NCBI RefSeq assembly: GCF_905332535.1
Contig: NZ_CAJOCF010000001.1
Coordinates: 434,001-498,000 of the forward strand
Source: Latilactobacillus fragifolii
Lineage (GTDB): Bacteria; Bacillota; Bacilli; Lactobacillales; Lactobacillaceae
DNA length: 64,000 bases
Direction: 5' to 3'
Positions 35,846 to 44,351 of this stretch are shown one piece after another. Numbering within the stretch: position 1 is the stretch's first letter; each line of letters begins with the position of its first letter. A program made the translations under genes and the position numbers. Under the pieces are notes generated by a model. It saw only the letters and a program-made list of their open reading frames with translations. It was not told where the DNA came from and ran no database searches.

Positions 35846-35876
35846 TAAAAAAGGCTGGGAGTTTCCCAGGCCTTTT
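35846..35876 (-). terminator. terminator of the LysM gene
   Basis: AAAAGGCCTGGGA-AAC-TCCCAGCCTTTTTT on the minus strand, with one unpaired base in the stem, 11 bases beyond the LysM-protein stop. Confidence 0.88.
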
Positions 35877-35887
35877 AGTAGTGCTTA

Positions 35888-36550
35888 TTATTTAACTTTT
35901 AGGACCGTTCCCGGTGCTACTTGTGAGTTGGCTGTTAAGCCTGGATTTAATGCAAGTAGTTGATTGAGTGTTAAGCCATTATTAACCGCTGCGCGGTATA
36001 AGCCTTCGCCTGCTTTCAAGGTATAAGAACCACCCGTTGTTTCGCTTGAACTGCTACTTTGCGCTGTTGCTTCGCTACTATTATTTTGGGTCGCTGCTTG
36101 TGCTTGTGCTTGGCTTTCACTAGCTGCTTGTGCAGCTTGTTTACTGCTTTCAGCTGCTTGACTTTCACTAGCCGCTTTTTCACTTTCAGCTTGGCGGACC
36201 TTACTTTCGCTAGCAGCTTTGGCGGCACTTTCACTAGCGGCCTTCGCTTTTTTAGCTTCTTTCTTAGAAGCACTAGCACTGTCACTATCAGAAGTATTAA
36301 CGACAATCTTGCTCGACTCAACTGGGCGGTTGGCCCGGCTAGAATGAATCGTATAGGCAATAATCGGAAATGCAATCATTAAAACAAGTAGTACACCTAG
36401 AATAATGGCAAAATATGTATTTCCTTTTTCCTTACTCTTGGAAGCAACACGCGATAAATTTCCACGATCATCACGATCATCATCAAACTGGCTTTCCCAG
36501 GGTTTGCCTTCCGTCTGATTATCTAATTTTTTCTTATCATCTTTGAGCAT
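35888..36550 (-). CDS. membrane-anchored LysM protein
   Basis: 220 residues: charged cytosolic N-terminus (1-43), one transmembrane helix (about 46-68, YFAIILGVLLVLMIAFPIIA), a long low-complexity linker of Ala/Ser/Glu/Lys/Gln (about 85-170), and one C-terminal LysM domain (YTLKAGEGLYRAAVNNGLTL...GTVLKVK). The topology puts the LysM domain outside, bound to peptidoglycan. It corresponds by position to Bacillus ypbE and to EF1546-type surface proteins. The linker's codon repetition (GCT TCA GAA type) is the most repetitive coding stretch in the window. Confidence 0.88.
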   Translation of the reverse strand: MLKDDKKKLDNQTEGKPWESQFDDDRDDRGNLSRVASKSKEKGNTYFAIILGVLLVLMIAFPIIAYTIHSSRANRPVESSKIVVNTSDSDSASASKKEAKKAKAASESAAKAASESKVRQAESEKAASESQAAESSKQAAQAASESQAQAQAATQNNSSEATAQSSSSSETTGGSYTLKAGEGLYRAAVNNGLTLNQLLALNPGLTANSQVAPGTVLKVK

Positions 36551-36618
36551 TGACGGCCCTCCCTATTGGTATTCTTTGATATTGTACCATAGACCCTTTT
36601 AAAATACCCAGAAAATCT

Positions 36619-38064
36619 CTAAAACAATTGCTTTAAAATACCGTCCCAATGGTCTAAACCGGCTATTTTAGGGGCTTTATCATCAATTACCGTTTTTAAA
36701 TTAAATTTTTCTAAAAAAGCAGTTGAACCCTGTTCACCACAACAGCCCTCAGTATGGTCAACCTGTTGGGGGTGCTCGTCAAAATAATTCACAATAAATT
36801 GCCGCCGACAACCTTGTAGATTTAAATAATCGACCATTGTTTGAAGTGCAAAATGCTTTTCTTTTTGTCGATTCTGTAACAGCTCACTAACGGCCTGTTC
36901 ATCCATGCCAATTTGCTGGTACCGGCGTAATAAGTCAAACTCGTTTCCTTGGCTTTGTTTAAACAAGGTCGGTTCTTGATAAAAACGCCGGATCAACCCA
37001 GCCGCTGGAATCCCTGATGATACTAATGACTGCTGAAGATACGTATCTTGCGGTGTTGCGAGTAACATTGCATACGCTGGTTGCCCATCGCGCCCTGCAC
37101 GACCGACTTCTTGTAGATAGCTTTCAATATTTTGCGGTAAATGATAGTGAATGACGTAGCGAATATCGGCTTTATTAATCCCCATTCCAAATGCATTGGT
37201 TGCGCAGATAACGTCTAACTGTCCTTGCATAAACTGCTGCTGGATAATGAACCGCTCTTGCGTCGAAAGGGCCGCATGGTAATAGGCAACTTTCATCGCC
37301 GTCTTTTGTTGCAAGAAAGCCGCAATCTCAACCGTCTTTTGACGACTTGAAAAATAAATAATTCCCGGTCCTTGACTTTCCGTCACCAATTGCTGCAAGA
37401 AAGTATTCTTACTGGCTTCATCTGCCTGCTGGCTAACACCTAAGTAGATATTCGGGCGATCAACTGACGTTATAATCCGCTTGGCTGACTGTAAAGCCAA
37501 CTTAGTCAAAATATCACGCCGGACTTGTGCGTCGGCTGTTGCAGTCAATGCGAGCGTTGCCCCAGGGTTTAGTTGCTGTTTGACTTGCGCAAGGACTAAG
37601 TAATCTGGCCGAAAATCAATCCCCCATTGTGAAATACAGTGGGCTTCATCGATGACTAATAAATCAATTTGACATTGTTGTAGTGCTTGAATAACTGCTG
37701 GTTGACTAATGGTTTCTGGCGCCATAAAAATAAAGCGATATTGTGACAACCGGCGCAACAATGCATGCTTTTGTCGTGGCTCCAAATTCGAATTAACGGC
37801 AACCGCCTTTTTTTCACCTTGATAATTCAACTGTGCCACCTGATCTTGCATCAGTGCAATTAAAGGTGAAATAATAACCGTGGTATGGCCCAGAAGATAG
37901 GCTGGTAACTGGTAACACAATGATTTGCCCGTCCCGGTCGGTAAAACCGCCAAAGTCGCTTGGCCTGCCAAAACTGAACGAATTACTTCCAGTTGCCCTG
38001 GCTTAAATGTCTCATAACCAAACCGTTCTTTTAGCGCTTTATAAATCAGTTCATCTGTGCTCAT
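36619..38064 (-). CDS. recQ: RecQ-family ATP-dependent DNA helicase (RecS type)
   Basis: 3'-5' helicase of 481 residues. Motif I LPTGTGKSLCYQLP, motif II VIDEAHCISQWG, motif III LTATAD, motif V NAFGMGINKADIR and motif VI QEVGRAGRDGQ are complete. The chain stops after a cysteine-bearing zinc region (CRRQFIVNYF ... CC) and lacks an HRDC domain, so it is the short RecS-like form. It overlaps the upstream ypbB gene by 14 bases, indicating coupled translation. Confidence 0.93.
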   Translation of the reverse strand: MSTDELIYKALKERFGYETFKPGQLEVIRSVLAGQATLAVLPTGTGKSLCYQLPAYLLGHTTVIISPLIALMQDQVAQLNYQGEKKAVAVNSNLEPRQKHALLRRLSQYRFIFMAPETISQPAVIQALQQCQIDLLVIDEAHCISQWGIDFRPDYLVLAQVKQQLNPGATLALTATADAQVRRDILTKLALQSAKRIITSVDRPNIYLGVSQQADEASKNTFLQQLVTESQGPGIIYFSSRQKTVEIAAFLQQKTAMKVAYYHAALSTQERFIIQQQFMQGQLDVICATNAFGMGINKADIRYVIHYHLPQNIESYLQEVGRAGRDGQPAYAMLLATPQDTYLQQSLVSSGIPAAGLIRRFYQEPTLFKQSQGNEFDLLRRYQQIGMDEQAVSELLQNRQKEKHFALQTMVDYLNLQGCRRQFIVNYFDEHPQQVDHTEGCCGEQGSTAFLEKFNLKTVIDDKAPKIAGLDHWDGILKQLF

Positions 38065-39091
38065 GGGAAATCACCAACCTTTGAATTTGATAAAGCCGAT
38101 ACTCAAAAAAATCTAAGCCGGGCAATGCTGCTTGAGCTGCATTAAAACTAAGCGTTGGCTGTTCAGTCATCAGCATCCCCAATTTTTGGATGATTGTCGG
38201 CGCTAAAAATCGGTCAAACGGGAACTGCGGCAGTAGCATTGCCGCTTCTAAGAGGTGTTCTTTAATCGTCCCAACCTTAACCCGTCGTTGCTGGCTAATT
38301 TGTTCAATACTCGCCCCTTGTTGAATCAATTGCCAAGTCTGTAACGTACTCTGACTTAGCTGGGTTTCAGCTTGATTCACCAATTCACTGAGCAAGGGAT
38401 AAGTCGCCTGGCTTGCCAATAAAATACCCAAAATTTGTGCGTAAGCATCGATGGTTCGCACGCGAACCGTCAATGATTGGCTACCTAAAGCTTGTGCTAG
38501 TTGTTGTTGGCTTTTTCCTAAGACTTGATGACCAAGCAGTTGATTGGCCACTAGATCAGCTTGTTGCAAATCTAACTGTTCGAATAATTGCGTCAGTTCT
38601 GCCTGGAATTGGGTGCTAAAATTAGGGGTTCCTTTATGCCGTTTGAACCAACTAACCACCAATACGCGGTCCTTCATGCTTGTTGCCAAGGGGTAATACT
38701 GTGAATTTTGATGATGATATTCCGAAACAATTTGAACGGCGAGCATCAACCGAGCAGTAAATTGCGGTAAATGCCCCATTTGTGGCCCTTCATAGTGTAC
38801 TGGCCAAACTAATGCTGTTTGCCATTGAGCTTGTTTTTGTTGACCCGCAACGGTTAACCAAACATATCGCTCATCCATTGCAATCCAGCCATTGGTCTGC
38901 AGACGTTTTAATTCCGCTTGAAATTGTGCCTGTTCTAGATTAGGATAAATTTGAAGCCATTTTAATAAACCATATGCTAAAGCGGCATATAGATTTGAAG
39001 TGGTCCGTTTACCAATTAATGTATAATAGATTGCTTGATACCGTCTTTTCTCAGGCGCTAACAAGCATAGTAAATATGCCATTAACATCAT
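38051..39091 (-). CDS. helix-turn-helix protein, YpbB-like
   Basis: 346 residues, all-helical, with a C-terminal HTH segment (GASIEQISQQRRVKVGTIKEHL, about 265-286, cited as a span) as in YpbB/Fsa-type RecQ partners. The product overlaps recQ, and in many Firmicutes the pair ypbB-recQ sits beside a ferredoxin gene as here. The role is uncertain; it may assist the helicase. ATG at 39091 with AAAGGAC upstream; a TTG one codon earlier is possible. Confidence 0.8.
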   Translation of the reverse strand: MMLMAYLLCLLAPEKRRYQAIYYTLIGKRTTSNLYAALAYGLLKWLQIYPNLEQAQFQAELKRLQTNGWIAMDERYVWLTVAGQQKQAQWQTALVWPVHYEGPQMGHLPQFTARLMLAVQIVSEYHHQNSQYYPLATSMKDRVLVVSWFKRHKGTPNFSTQFQAELTQLFEQLDLQQADLVANQLLGHQVLGKSQQQLAQALGSQSLTVRVRTIDAYAQILGILLASQATYPLLSELVNQAETQLSQSTLQTWQLIQQGASIEQISQQRRVKVGTIKEHLLEAAMLLPQFPFDRFLAPTIIQKLGMLMTEQPTLSFNAAQAALPGLDFFEYRLYQIQRLVISHEHR

Positions 39092-39125
39092 CAATTAAGT
39101 CCTTTATTGAGAAAGTGTGAATTCA

Positions 39126-39356
39126 ATGCTCTATAGTCAAGTTATTCCGGAACGCTGTATCGCCTGTGGCCTCTGCCAATTAAAGGCCCCCGAATTATTC
39201 GATTATGATCAAGAAGGCATTGCCTTTTTTAAACCTGATCATAACCAAGGCACGACGCCAATCGAAGATCCCAAAGAACGCATTGCGTTTAAAGCGGCTT
39301 ACACGTCCTGTCCAACTGGTGCAATTGTACGTCAATCAACGCCATTTTCATCGTAG
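39126..39356 (+). CDS. fer: [4Fe-4S] ferredoxin
   Basis: 76-residue acidic electron carrier with one cluster: Cys11, Cys14, Cys17 (CIACGLC) and Cys62 (SCPTGAI). This is the single-cluster Bacillus-type ferredoxin. Start ATG at 39126; a GTG three codons earlier is possible, and neither has a strong site. It is divergent from ypbB with only 34 bases between starts, so the promoters must overlap the coding ends. The fer-ypbB-recQ neighbourhood is conserved. Confidence 0.9.
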   Translation: MLYSQVIPERCIACGLCQLKAPELFDYDQEGIAFFKPDHNQGTTPIEDPKERIAFKAAYTSCPTGAIVRQSTPFSS

Positions 39357-39372
39357 CATATTTACGCCCTAT

Positions 39373-39408
39373 AAAAAAGGTTGTGCCCGCTTGGACACAA
39401 CCTTTTTT
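39373..39408. terminator. bidirectional terminator between fer and ribU
   Basis: AAAAAAGGTTGTG ... CACAACCTTTTTT with a 10-base loop, T runs on both strands, lying between the convergent fer and ribU stops. Confidence 0.9.
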
Positions 39409-39416
39409 GTTGCCAT

Positions 39417-39998
39417 CTATTTAGCAATTGGTTTTTGCATATGTTGTTTTAGCCAAGGTAAGATCCGTAAGTATAAGACGGCAAAAACCACCGTTACGAG
39501 GGCCCCTTTAATTAAATTAAACGGCACTAAGCCAAATAGAATATATTTGGCTGTCGACATCCCCAAATTTAGACCCATCAATTTAATATAAAGCGGTAAA
39601 ATGAAGAGCCAGTTAGCAAATGACATGAAGATGGTCATGCTGATGGCCCCCGCAACACCCGCAATTGCTTGGCCGACTAAAACACGCGACTGGCGTTTAA
39701 ATAAATAATAAAAGGGGAGCATGTAACAGATGGATGCTAAAACACCGGCAACATCGCCGACCAAACTAGGTAAGCTGGCACCAGTCATGATAAAGTGTAG
39801 CAGTGAACGAATCAATGCGACACCCATCCCTCCAATCGGTCCGTAAACGAACGTCCCTAACAGAACAATGACGTCACTAAAATCAATTTTTAAAAACGGA
39901 AATGTGAGAATAATCGGAAATTCGAAAAACATGACGACAAACGAAATTGCCCCCAGCATTGCGACCCCAATCATCGTACGAACTTTTGAAACTTGCAT
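39417..39998 (-). CDS. ribU: riboflavin ECF transporter substrate-binding subunit RibU
   Basis: 193-residue membrane protein with five to six hydrophobic segments, the S component that binds riboflavin and works with the shared EcfA/A'/T module (not in this window). The start is the ATG at 39998 with GGAGG nine bases upstream; the longer frame begins in the attenuator's T run. The block FFEFPIILTFPFLKIDFSDV is typical of RibU. An FMN riboswitch directly upstream confirms the substrate. Confidence 0.94.
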   Translation of the reverse strand: MQVSKVRTMIGVAMLGAISFVVMFFEFPIILTFPFLKIDFSDVIVLLGTFVYGPIGGMGVALIRSLLHFIMTGASLPSLVGDVAGVLASICYMLPFYYLFKRQSRVLVGQAIAGVAGAISMTIFMSFANWLFILPLYIKLMGLNLGMSTAKYILFGLVPFNLIKGALVTVVFAVLYLRILPWLKQHMQKPIAK

Positions 39999-40059
39999 TA
40001 CTAACACCCTCCAGATGAGGTTGCCTTCGTCAGCGGACTTCGCCAAGGCTGACTGCATC

Positions 40060-40092
40060 AAAAAAAGTCTGTTAATCAGGGCGATTAACAGA
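40060..40092 (-). terminator. attenuator terminator of the ribU riboswitch
   Basis: TCTGTTAATC-GCCCT-GATTAACAGA followed by CTTTTTTT on the minus strand, ten perfect pairs, placed between the aptamer and the ribU start. It indicates control by premature termination when FMN is bound. Confidence 0.92.
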
Positions 40093-40125
40093 CCTTACTT
40101 GCATACATTCATACCCAAATAAGCC

Positions 40126-40260
40126 CTATCTTCTTTCATCTAGACTTTCACTATCGGTACTGGAATCACACCAGTTCAGCCACCACAAGAATCAACATTG
40201 TCGTAGGTCGCGGACTTTTACCGCCGGTCGGGAATTACACCCTGCCCCTGAAGACGAACC
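40126..40260 (-). promoter_or_regulatory. FMN riboswitch (RFN element) controlling ribU
   Basis: Conserved RFN blocks are readable on the minus strand in order: TCTTCAGGGGCAGGGTG, AATTCCCGACCGGCGGT, AAAGTCCGCGACC, GTGTGATTCCAGTACCGA, and GTCTAGATGAAAGAAGAT, with TCTTC and GAAGA closing helix P1. The expected substrate link to ribU is met. FMN binding should favour the downstream terminator at 40060-40092. Confidence 0.97.
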
Positions 40261-40280
40261 ATTAATATTTGATTGCAATA

Positions 40281-40309
40281 AGCATAGCAAATTAACGGAC
40301 TAAAAGCAA
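40281..40309 (-). promoter_or_regulatory. promoter of the ribU riboswitch transcript
   Basis: -35 TTGCTT (40304-40309), 17 bases, -10 TATGCT (40281-40286), about 20 bases before the aptamer begins. The -35 lies just after the rluB stop. Confidence 0.65.
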
Positions 40310-40313
40310 CTCA

Positions 40314-41084
40314 TTAATCATGCCGTGTTAGTTTAGGGCGATTTTTGTGCTTGGGCTTTTCATTTAGTTCAGCAATTTTTTTGAATTCTGCTACTTCAAT
40401 TGGTTTCAAAGCACGATATTCACCAGAAACTAAACCGTCTAACGTTAAGAAACCATACGTTTCCCGTTTCAACTTCGTTACGGGTAAGCCAACCGCAGCC
40501 AGCATGTTCTTAACTTGATGATTCATCCCTTCGTGGATCGTAATGCTTAAAATCGCAGTGTTTTTGCGACGATCAGTCGAGACCACTTTTACCTTAGCAG
40601 GCGCGGTCTTACGTTTTTCGAGGACGATGCCTTTACGCAATTGGCGCAACATCTCAGCAGTTGGAAGTCCTGAAACTTTCGCAATATAAGTCTTGTCGAC
40701 TTTATATTTCGGATGCATCATCATGTTAGCAAAATCGCCATCATTCGTTAACAGTAATAACCCAGATGTATCGTAATCCAACCGTCCGATTGGGTAAACC
40801 CGTTCAGTGATATCCCCAAGATATTCCGTGACAACCCGGCGTTTCTTATCATCTGTCACCGCCGAAATCACTTGGCGTGGTTTGTACAAGACATAATAGA
40901 CCTTGCGTTCACGCGTTAATGGTACCCCATCAACTTCAATATGATCGCTTGTACTATCAACCTTGATGCCCATTTCCTTCACCACTTCACCATTTAAGGT
41001 GACATGCCCGGTTGCAATTAAGGTTTCTGCTTTCCGTCTTGAAGCCACTCCAGCATTTGCAATCACTTTTTGTAATCGTTCCAT
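40314..41084 (-). CDS. rluB: pseudouridine synthase RluB
   Basis: Makes a pseudouridine in 23S rRNA. It has 256 residues: an N-terminal S4 RNA-binding domain (MERLQKVIANAGVASRRKAETLI) and the catalytic domain with GRLDYDTSGLLLLTNDG, whose Asp in RLDYDTSG is the nucleophile. EGMNHQVKNML follows. It starts directly after the scpB stop with GGAGAAC before ATG, so it closes the scpA-scpB-rluB unit. Confidence 0.94.
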   Translation of the reverse strand: MERLQKVIANAGVASRRKAETLIATGHVTLNGEVVKEMGIKVDSTSDHIEVDGVPLTRERKVYYVLYKPRQVISAVTDDKKRRVVTEYLGDITERVYPIGRLDYDTSGLLLLTNDGDFANMMMHPKYKVDKTYIAKVSGLPTAEMLRQLRKGIVLEKRKTAPAKVKVVSTDRRKNTAILSITIHEGMNHQVKNMLAAVGLPVTKLKRETYGFLTLDGLVSGEYRALKPIEVAEFKKIAELNEKPKHKNRPKLTRHD

Positions 41085-41714
41085 TTATTGTTCTCCTTTG
41101 GACATCGCTTCCGACGTCGTATCTGTTTCATTTAACGTTTGTTCAAATTGGCGGTAATACAAGTCTACTGAATCACCTTCACCGTCATCAATATCCGCAT
41201 CAAGTGCCAATTGTTCAAGTGGTGGTAATTCATCAAGCGATTCAAGGCCGAAGTAATCCAAGAAATAAGTGCTCGTCCCATATAAAATTGGCCGCCCAGG
41301 TGCATCTTTACGCCCTTTTTCGCTAATTAATTGGCGGGCTAACAAAGTCTGGATAGCCCCACTACTTTGTACCCCCCGAACCTCATCGATTTCAATCCGC
41401 GTGATCGGTTGGCGATAGACAATAATTGCCAATACTTCAAGCGCAGCCTGACTGATACTGGTTGAAACTGGTCCATCAAAATAGGTCTTCAATAACGTCG
41501 CGTATTCTTTTTTGGTTACTAATTTATAGATCTCTTCGGCTTGAATAAGATTCAATCCCGATTCAGCGTTGCCACGATAACGATTTGCCAATTTTTCTAA
41601 TAACTGGCGGACTGCCGGTTCATCAAGATGAATGAGCTGTGCGATTTGTGCAAGCGCAATCCCTTCGTCACCCGCAACATATAATAAACTCTCAATTTCA
41701 GCGAGATGATTCAA
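41085..41714 (-). CDS. scpB: segregation and condensation protein ScpB
   Basis: Dimer of two winged-helix domains that binds the ScpA kleisin in the SMC complex. It has 209 residues; blocks IESLLYVAGDEGI and EVLAIIVYRQPITRIEIDEVRGVQSSGAIQTLL are highly characteristic. It overlaps the end of scpA by 17 bases, so translation is coupled. The acidic C-terminal tail (about 170-209) is less conserved. Confidence 0.95.
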   Translation of the reverse strand: MNHLAEIESLLYVAGDEGIALAQIAQLIHLDEPAVRQLLEKLANRYRGNAESGLNLIQAEEIYKLVTKKEYATLLKTYFDGPVSTSISQAALEVLAIIVYRQPITRIEIDEVRGVQSSGAIQTLLARQLISEKGRKDAPGRPILYGTSTYFLDYFGLESLDELPPLEQLALDADIDDGEGDSVDLYYRQFEQTLNETDTTSEAMSKGEQ

Positions 41715-42450
41715 CTGAAATGCCCTCCTTCAATCGAACCATGATCGGTGCATCATAGTCGGCTTGTTCGCAAATAATTTTTCGATCCTTCATCAATTCT
41801 AGCACGGCTAAAAATGTTGTGACAATCTCGTCACGATCAGCTTTAACAATAACTAGCGTTTCAAAAGCAACCGGTTGAGCGGCTACATGACGCACAATCC
41901 AAGTCATTTTATCCGTAATCGAAATTTCGTCATTTTGGACCGTTTTGAAGACTGGTTGCTTGGCTTGCGCTTCAACCAACATTTTAGATACAGCGGCAGC
42001 TAAATCGCGCGGCTTAATAACACCGCGTGCCAGTGGCACTACTTTTTCAGCTGGATTACTACTAGCTGGCTTGGCAAAAAGCTGTTGTCGTTCCAATTCG
42101 CGTTCTTGTAACACCGTTGCCACCTTTTGAAAGGCTTGATACGCCAGTAATTGCTCCACCAATTCTTGCCGTGGATCGCTGTATTCTACTGGTGCTTCTT
42201 CAACTAATTCCGGAGCCTTCGGTAAGAGCAACTTACTTTTAATTTTCATCAATGTCGCCGCCATTACTAAATAATCACCTGCAATATCTAGTTTCAATAC
42301 TTGCATTTGGTGCAAGTAATCAAGATATTGCGCGGTGATTTCAGCAATGGGAATATCATAAATATCAATCTTAGTTTGCTTAATTAAGTGTAGTAATAAA
42401 TCGAGTGGTCCTTCAAAATCAGTTAAGACCAACGTTAATTGTTCAGTCAT
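41698..42450 (-). CDS. scpA: segregation and condensation protein ScpA
   Basis: Kleisin of the SMC-ScpAB complex that organises the chromosome. It has 250 residues, starting with the family hallmark FEGPLDLLLHLI near residue 12, followed by IYDIPIAEITAQYLDYL and MAATLMKIKSKLLLP. The C-terminal winged helix (about 165-245) binds SMC. It follows ribT by eight bases with a moderate GAGTG site. Confidence 0.95.
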   Translation of the reverse strand: MTEQLTLVLTDFEGPLDLLLHLIKQTKIDIYDIPIAEITAQYLDYLHQMQVLKLDIAGDYLVMAATLMKIKSKLLLPKAPELVEEAPVEYSDPRQELVEQLLAYQAFQKVATVLQERELERQQLFAKPASSNPAEKVVPLARGVIKPRDLAAAVSKMLVEAQAKQPVFKTVQNDEISITDKMTWIVRHVAAQPVAFETLVIVKADRDEIVTTFLAVLELMKDRKIICEQADYDAPIMVRLKEGISVESSR

Positions 42451-42458
42451 TGGTCACT

Positions 42459-42827
42459 CTAGTCCATTTCTGTATTCTGATGTTGTTCCCATTTAGCAAT
42501 CAATGGCGCAGTCTCTAACGCCCCCATCACGCGGTTGTCCGGGTAAAGCGCCGCTAACTCATCTAACATGGCAAAATAGTTCTCGTCACTGCGTTCGGAA
42601 GGGTTTAATGAAATATGGCGCACTAAAATATAGTCCGTACCAAGTTCAATCCCTACAACGCCTGCAAAATCACCAGCTTCATTGCGCCATAAATATAAAT
42701 TACGTTGATCATCCGACGTATAGAGCGCCAATTCAGCTTGTACATGACTGACCTCTTTTAAATCCGGTACAAAGGATAAAAAGCCCATCGCAATTTTTTC
42801 ATAATCGTTTTTATACTTGAATAACAT
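42459..42827 (-). CDS. ribT: RibT-like GNAT-family protein
   Basis: 122 residues, matching the RibT group of small N-acetyltransferase-fold proteins (MLFKYKNDYEKIAMGFLSFVP..., ILVRHISLNPSERSDENYFAMLDEL). In Bacillus the gene closes the rib operon next to scpA; here it keeps the scpA link without rib biosynthesis genes. The substrate is unknown. Start ATG at 42827 with GGAGGTC upstream; the longer frame is not favoured. Confidence 0.82.
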   Translation of the reverse strand: MLFKYKNDYEKIAMGFLSFVPDLKEVSHVQAELALYTSDDQRNLYLWRNEAGDFAGVVGIELGTDYILVRHISLNPSERSDENYFAMLDELAALYPDNRVMGALETAPLIAKWEQHQNTEMD

Positions 42828-42902
42828 GTTGACCTCCATTGATCAAACAAAGTTCTAATAGCATTAACTCTACCATAGTTTATAAAGCGCGACAAATTTA
42901 AT

Positions 42903-43787
42903 TTAATCACGCGGATGACTCCGTTGGTAAACTTCTGTCAAATGTTTCTTGCTAACATGCGTGTAAATTTGAGTCGTCGAAATATCTGCATGTCCCAATA
43001 ATTCTTGCACGATTCGCAAATCCGCACCATTTTCAAGCAACACGGTAGCAAACGAATGCCGTAATGTATGGGGGGTAATATCTTTTTCAATACCAGCCGT
43101 CTTAACATGCTTCTTTAGGTTCTTCCAAATGCCTTGGCGCGTCAAGGCATTGCCATGGAAATTAACGAACAAATATGGATTAGAACGGCCCTTGGTCAAT
43201 TGATTCCGACTATGATCGAGATATCGATTAATCCACTCAATTGCCACATCGCCAATGGGAATAATCCGTTCCTTATTCCCTTTACCAAGTGTTTGAATTA
43301 AGCCCAATGACAAATGCAAATCAGCCATCTTCAGATGAATCAACTCGCTAACGCGTAACCCTGTTGCATATAAGACCTCTAGAATCGCTCGATCGCGTAA
43401 TCCAAGTGCGGTACTTGTATCTGGTGCTGTCAATAGTCGCTCAATTTCAGCCGACGATAAGACCGCTGGTAGGTGACGACCTTGTTTGGGTGAATCGATC
43501 TGAAGCATCGGATTTTGCATAATCTGCTTTTCACGTGCTAAATACTGATAAAACTTGCGTAACGTTGAAATACTGCGCGTAATACTACTTTGCGCCTTAT
43601 GCGCATCAGTTAGTTCTTGCAAGTAGTTCAAAATTAGAAACCGATCTTCAGTAAAGCTAGCAACGTGTTGGCGTTGCAAAAATGCCGCAAACTGCTGTAA
43701 ATCTTGCCGATAACTCTGTCGCGTATTTTCCGAAAGACCGCGTTCAACTTTTAGATAGTGTATATAATCTTGAATTAAATCATCCAT
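42903..43787 (-). CDS. xerD: tyrosine recombinase XerD
   Basis: 294 residues, partner of XerC. Catalytic residues are all present: Arg145 (ATGLRVSE), Lys169 (LGKGNKER), His240 and Arg243 (TPHTLRH), His266 (LLGHAD) and Tyr275 (TQIYTH). It follows fur by 12 bases, with AGAGG before ATG. The fur-xerD order is shared with Bacillus, which helps to tell it from xerC. Confidence 0.94.
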   Translation of the reverse strand: MDDLIQDYIHYLKVERGLSENTRQSYRQDLQQFAAFLQRQHVASFTEDRFLILNYLQELTDAHKAQSSITRSISTLRKFYQYLAREKQIMQNPMLQIDSPKQGRHLPAVLSSAEIERLLTAPDTSTALGLRDRAILEVLYATGLRVSELIHLKMADLHLSLGLIQTLGKGNKERIIPIGDVAIEWINRYLDHSRNQLTKGRSNPYLFVNFHGNALTRQGIWKNLKKHVKTAGIEKDITPHTLRHSFATVLLENGADLRIVQELLGHADISTTQIYTHVSKKHLTEVYQRSHPRD

Positions 43788-43799
43788 GTGTTTCCTCTT

Positions 43800-44318
43800 T
43801 TACAACTGTGTCACGTCAATTTGGCGCTTAGGATCCAATTGATTAGCTGGTAACCCGTTTTGTTGATTAATTTGCTGGCACCGCGCACAAATCCCATGAA
43901 AGGTTAACCGATGATCTAACACTGCAAACGTATAATCATCACGCACTTGTTGTTCCACAGTAGATAATAAATCCGTATGAATTTCCTCAACGGCCCCACA
44001 TTGCAGACACAACAAGTGATGGTGAAAATGATGGTGTTGATCCGTTTCACACAAATCATAGTGGGTCATCCCATCTTCGATAAACCGGACCTTATTCAAA
44101 ATATGGAGTTCTGTCAACATTTCAAGGGTTCGATACACAGTGGCCAACCCAATTTCAGGGACTACCACTTTAGTTGCCATGAAAATCTGTTCGGCACTCA
44201 GGTGGGCTTGGGCGTGGTCCAAAATGACCGCCACTGTTGCTGATCGTTGTGCTGTTAATTTGTAGCCGGCCGCTTGTAGCTGCTCGGATATTCGGTCTAA
44301 TTGCTCAGCTTTATCCAT
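43800..44318 (-). CDS. fur: Fur-family metalloregulator
   Basis: 172 residues: winged-helix DNA-binding domain (about 1-90, LTAQRSATVAVILDHAQAHLS, ATVYRTLEML) and metal-binding dimerisation domain with HHHFHHHLLCLQCG and GICARCQ. The two CxxC pairs would hold structural zinc. Fur, PerR and Zur cannot be told apart with certainty by eye; the xerD neighbour favours Fur. The His-rich stretch is a normal metal site. The C-terminal extension (about 150-172) is slightly longer than usual. Confidence 0.88.
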   Translation of the reverse strand: MDKAEQLDRISEQLQAAGYKLTAQRSATVAVILDHAQAHLSAEQIFMATKVVVPEIGLATVYRTLEMLTELHILNKVRFIEDGMTHYDLCETDQHHHFHHHLLCLQCGAVEEIHTDLLSTVEQQVRDDYTFAVLDHRLTFHGICARCQQINQQNGLPANQLDPKRQIDVTQL

Positions 44319-44351
44319 TTAGCAACTTCCTTTTCAATCATTCAAAAAAGC

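Noticed and set aside
39999-40061. Longer N-terminus for RibU
   Set aside because: It would begin in the T run of the riboswitch terminator; ATG at 39998 has a strong GGAGG site.
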